5,568 nucleotides of DNA, taken from the NCBI GenBank assembly GCA_022600215.1, contig JAHZKV010000037.1, positions 1 through 5,568 on the forward strand, written 5' to 3'. Below, piece after piece: positions 5,546 to 5,568 of this stretch. The notes under the pieces are model-generated. The model searched no databases. It was not told where the DNA came from and was given only the letters and a program-made list of their open reading frames with translations. Position 1 is the stretch's first letter; each line of letters starts with the position of its first letter. The stretch comes from a bacterium (GTDB taxonomy: Bacteria > Chlamydiota > Chlamydiia > Chlamydiales > 2-12-FULL-49-11). A program made the translations under genes and the position numbers.

Positions 5546-5568
5546 CGGTTTTTTGTGCATGCACAAAA
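5536..5568 (+). terminator. Inverted repeat / terminator after the ATPase; gene-end repeat copy 2 (cut by window end)
   Basis: TTTTGTGCA (5551-5559) and TGCACAAAA (5560-5568) form a perfect 18-base palindrome reaching the last base of the window; the T-run begins at 5549, so the A-run probably continues outside. The preceding AAACCTTTGACGG contains the ATPase stop TGA (5543-5545). The whole resembles 846-880 behind the VIT1-like gene. A terminator role is inferred, and the palindrome has almost no loop, so it would need to fold with opened central bases. Confidence 0.5.

Noticed and set aside
1..5568. CRISPR array, tRNA, rRNA or insertion sequence
   Set aside because: No regularly spaced repeats longer than about ten bases, no cloverleaf with a TTCGA-type arm, and no transposase or terminal inverted repeat with target duplication were found by eye on either strand.

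Overview
The window is bacterial DNA with moderate to low GC (roughly 30% in the AT-richest part and about 50% in the GC-richest part, by hand count). It has good Shine-Dalgarno sites, tight gene packing, overlapping genes and small hairpins at gene ends. I cannot name the organism. The mix of genes would fit an intracellular or host-associated Gram-negative such as a chlamydia-related bacterium, but this is a weak inference from gene style and not from a marker gene. No rRNA, tRNA, CRISPR array, transposase or phage gene is visible.

Layout from left to right: (1) a short hairpin and a strong ribosome binding site precede a + strand VIT1/CCC1-like membrane metal transporter (45-800). (2) About 100 bases of stem-loop-rich non-coding sequence follow (801-902). 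(3) An AT-rich overlapping + strand pair encodes a small multi-spanning membrane protein resembling DUF6622 (903-1388) and a GNAT acetyltransferase (1369-1821), closed by a bidirectional hairpin. (4) A converging - strand unit reads from right to left: a 2-oxoglutarate/Fe(II) oxygenase of the isopenicillin N synthase type with an N-terminal signal peptide, broken by a one-base frameshift (3461-2476), then a NodB-type polysaccharide deacetylase (2476-1847) whose start codon overlaps the oxygenase stop as TAATG. (5) An 83-base divergent intergenic region with small palindromes. (6) A + strand P1B-type metal ATPase of the P1B-4 kind (SPC plus HEGST motifs, 3545-5545), ending in an inverted repeat related to the one behind the first gene.

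Three of the six genes involve a divalent metal in a way that could centre on iron: a VIT1-like Fe/Mn transporter, an Fe(II)-dependent oxygenase and a P1B-4 efflux ATPase (a family that moves Co, Fe or Zn). That is suggestive, but they lie in separate transcription units and no known metal-regulator box was recognised.

The most notable points are the oxygenase frameshift, which leaves both halves intact with all catalytic residues present; the coupling of an apparently exported oxygenase to an apparently cytosolic deacetylase; mutually exclusive hairpins at 796-880; a related 3'-end element behind two genes; and a sharp flip of GC skew and codon choice inside the VIT1-like gene. No clearly new multi-gene system is visible; the oxygenase-deacetylase unit is the best candidate for something undescribed.
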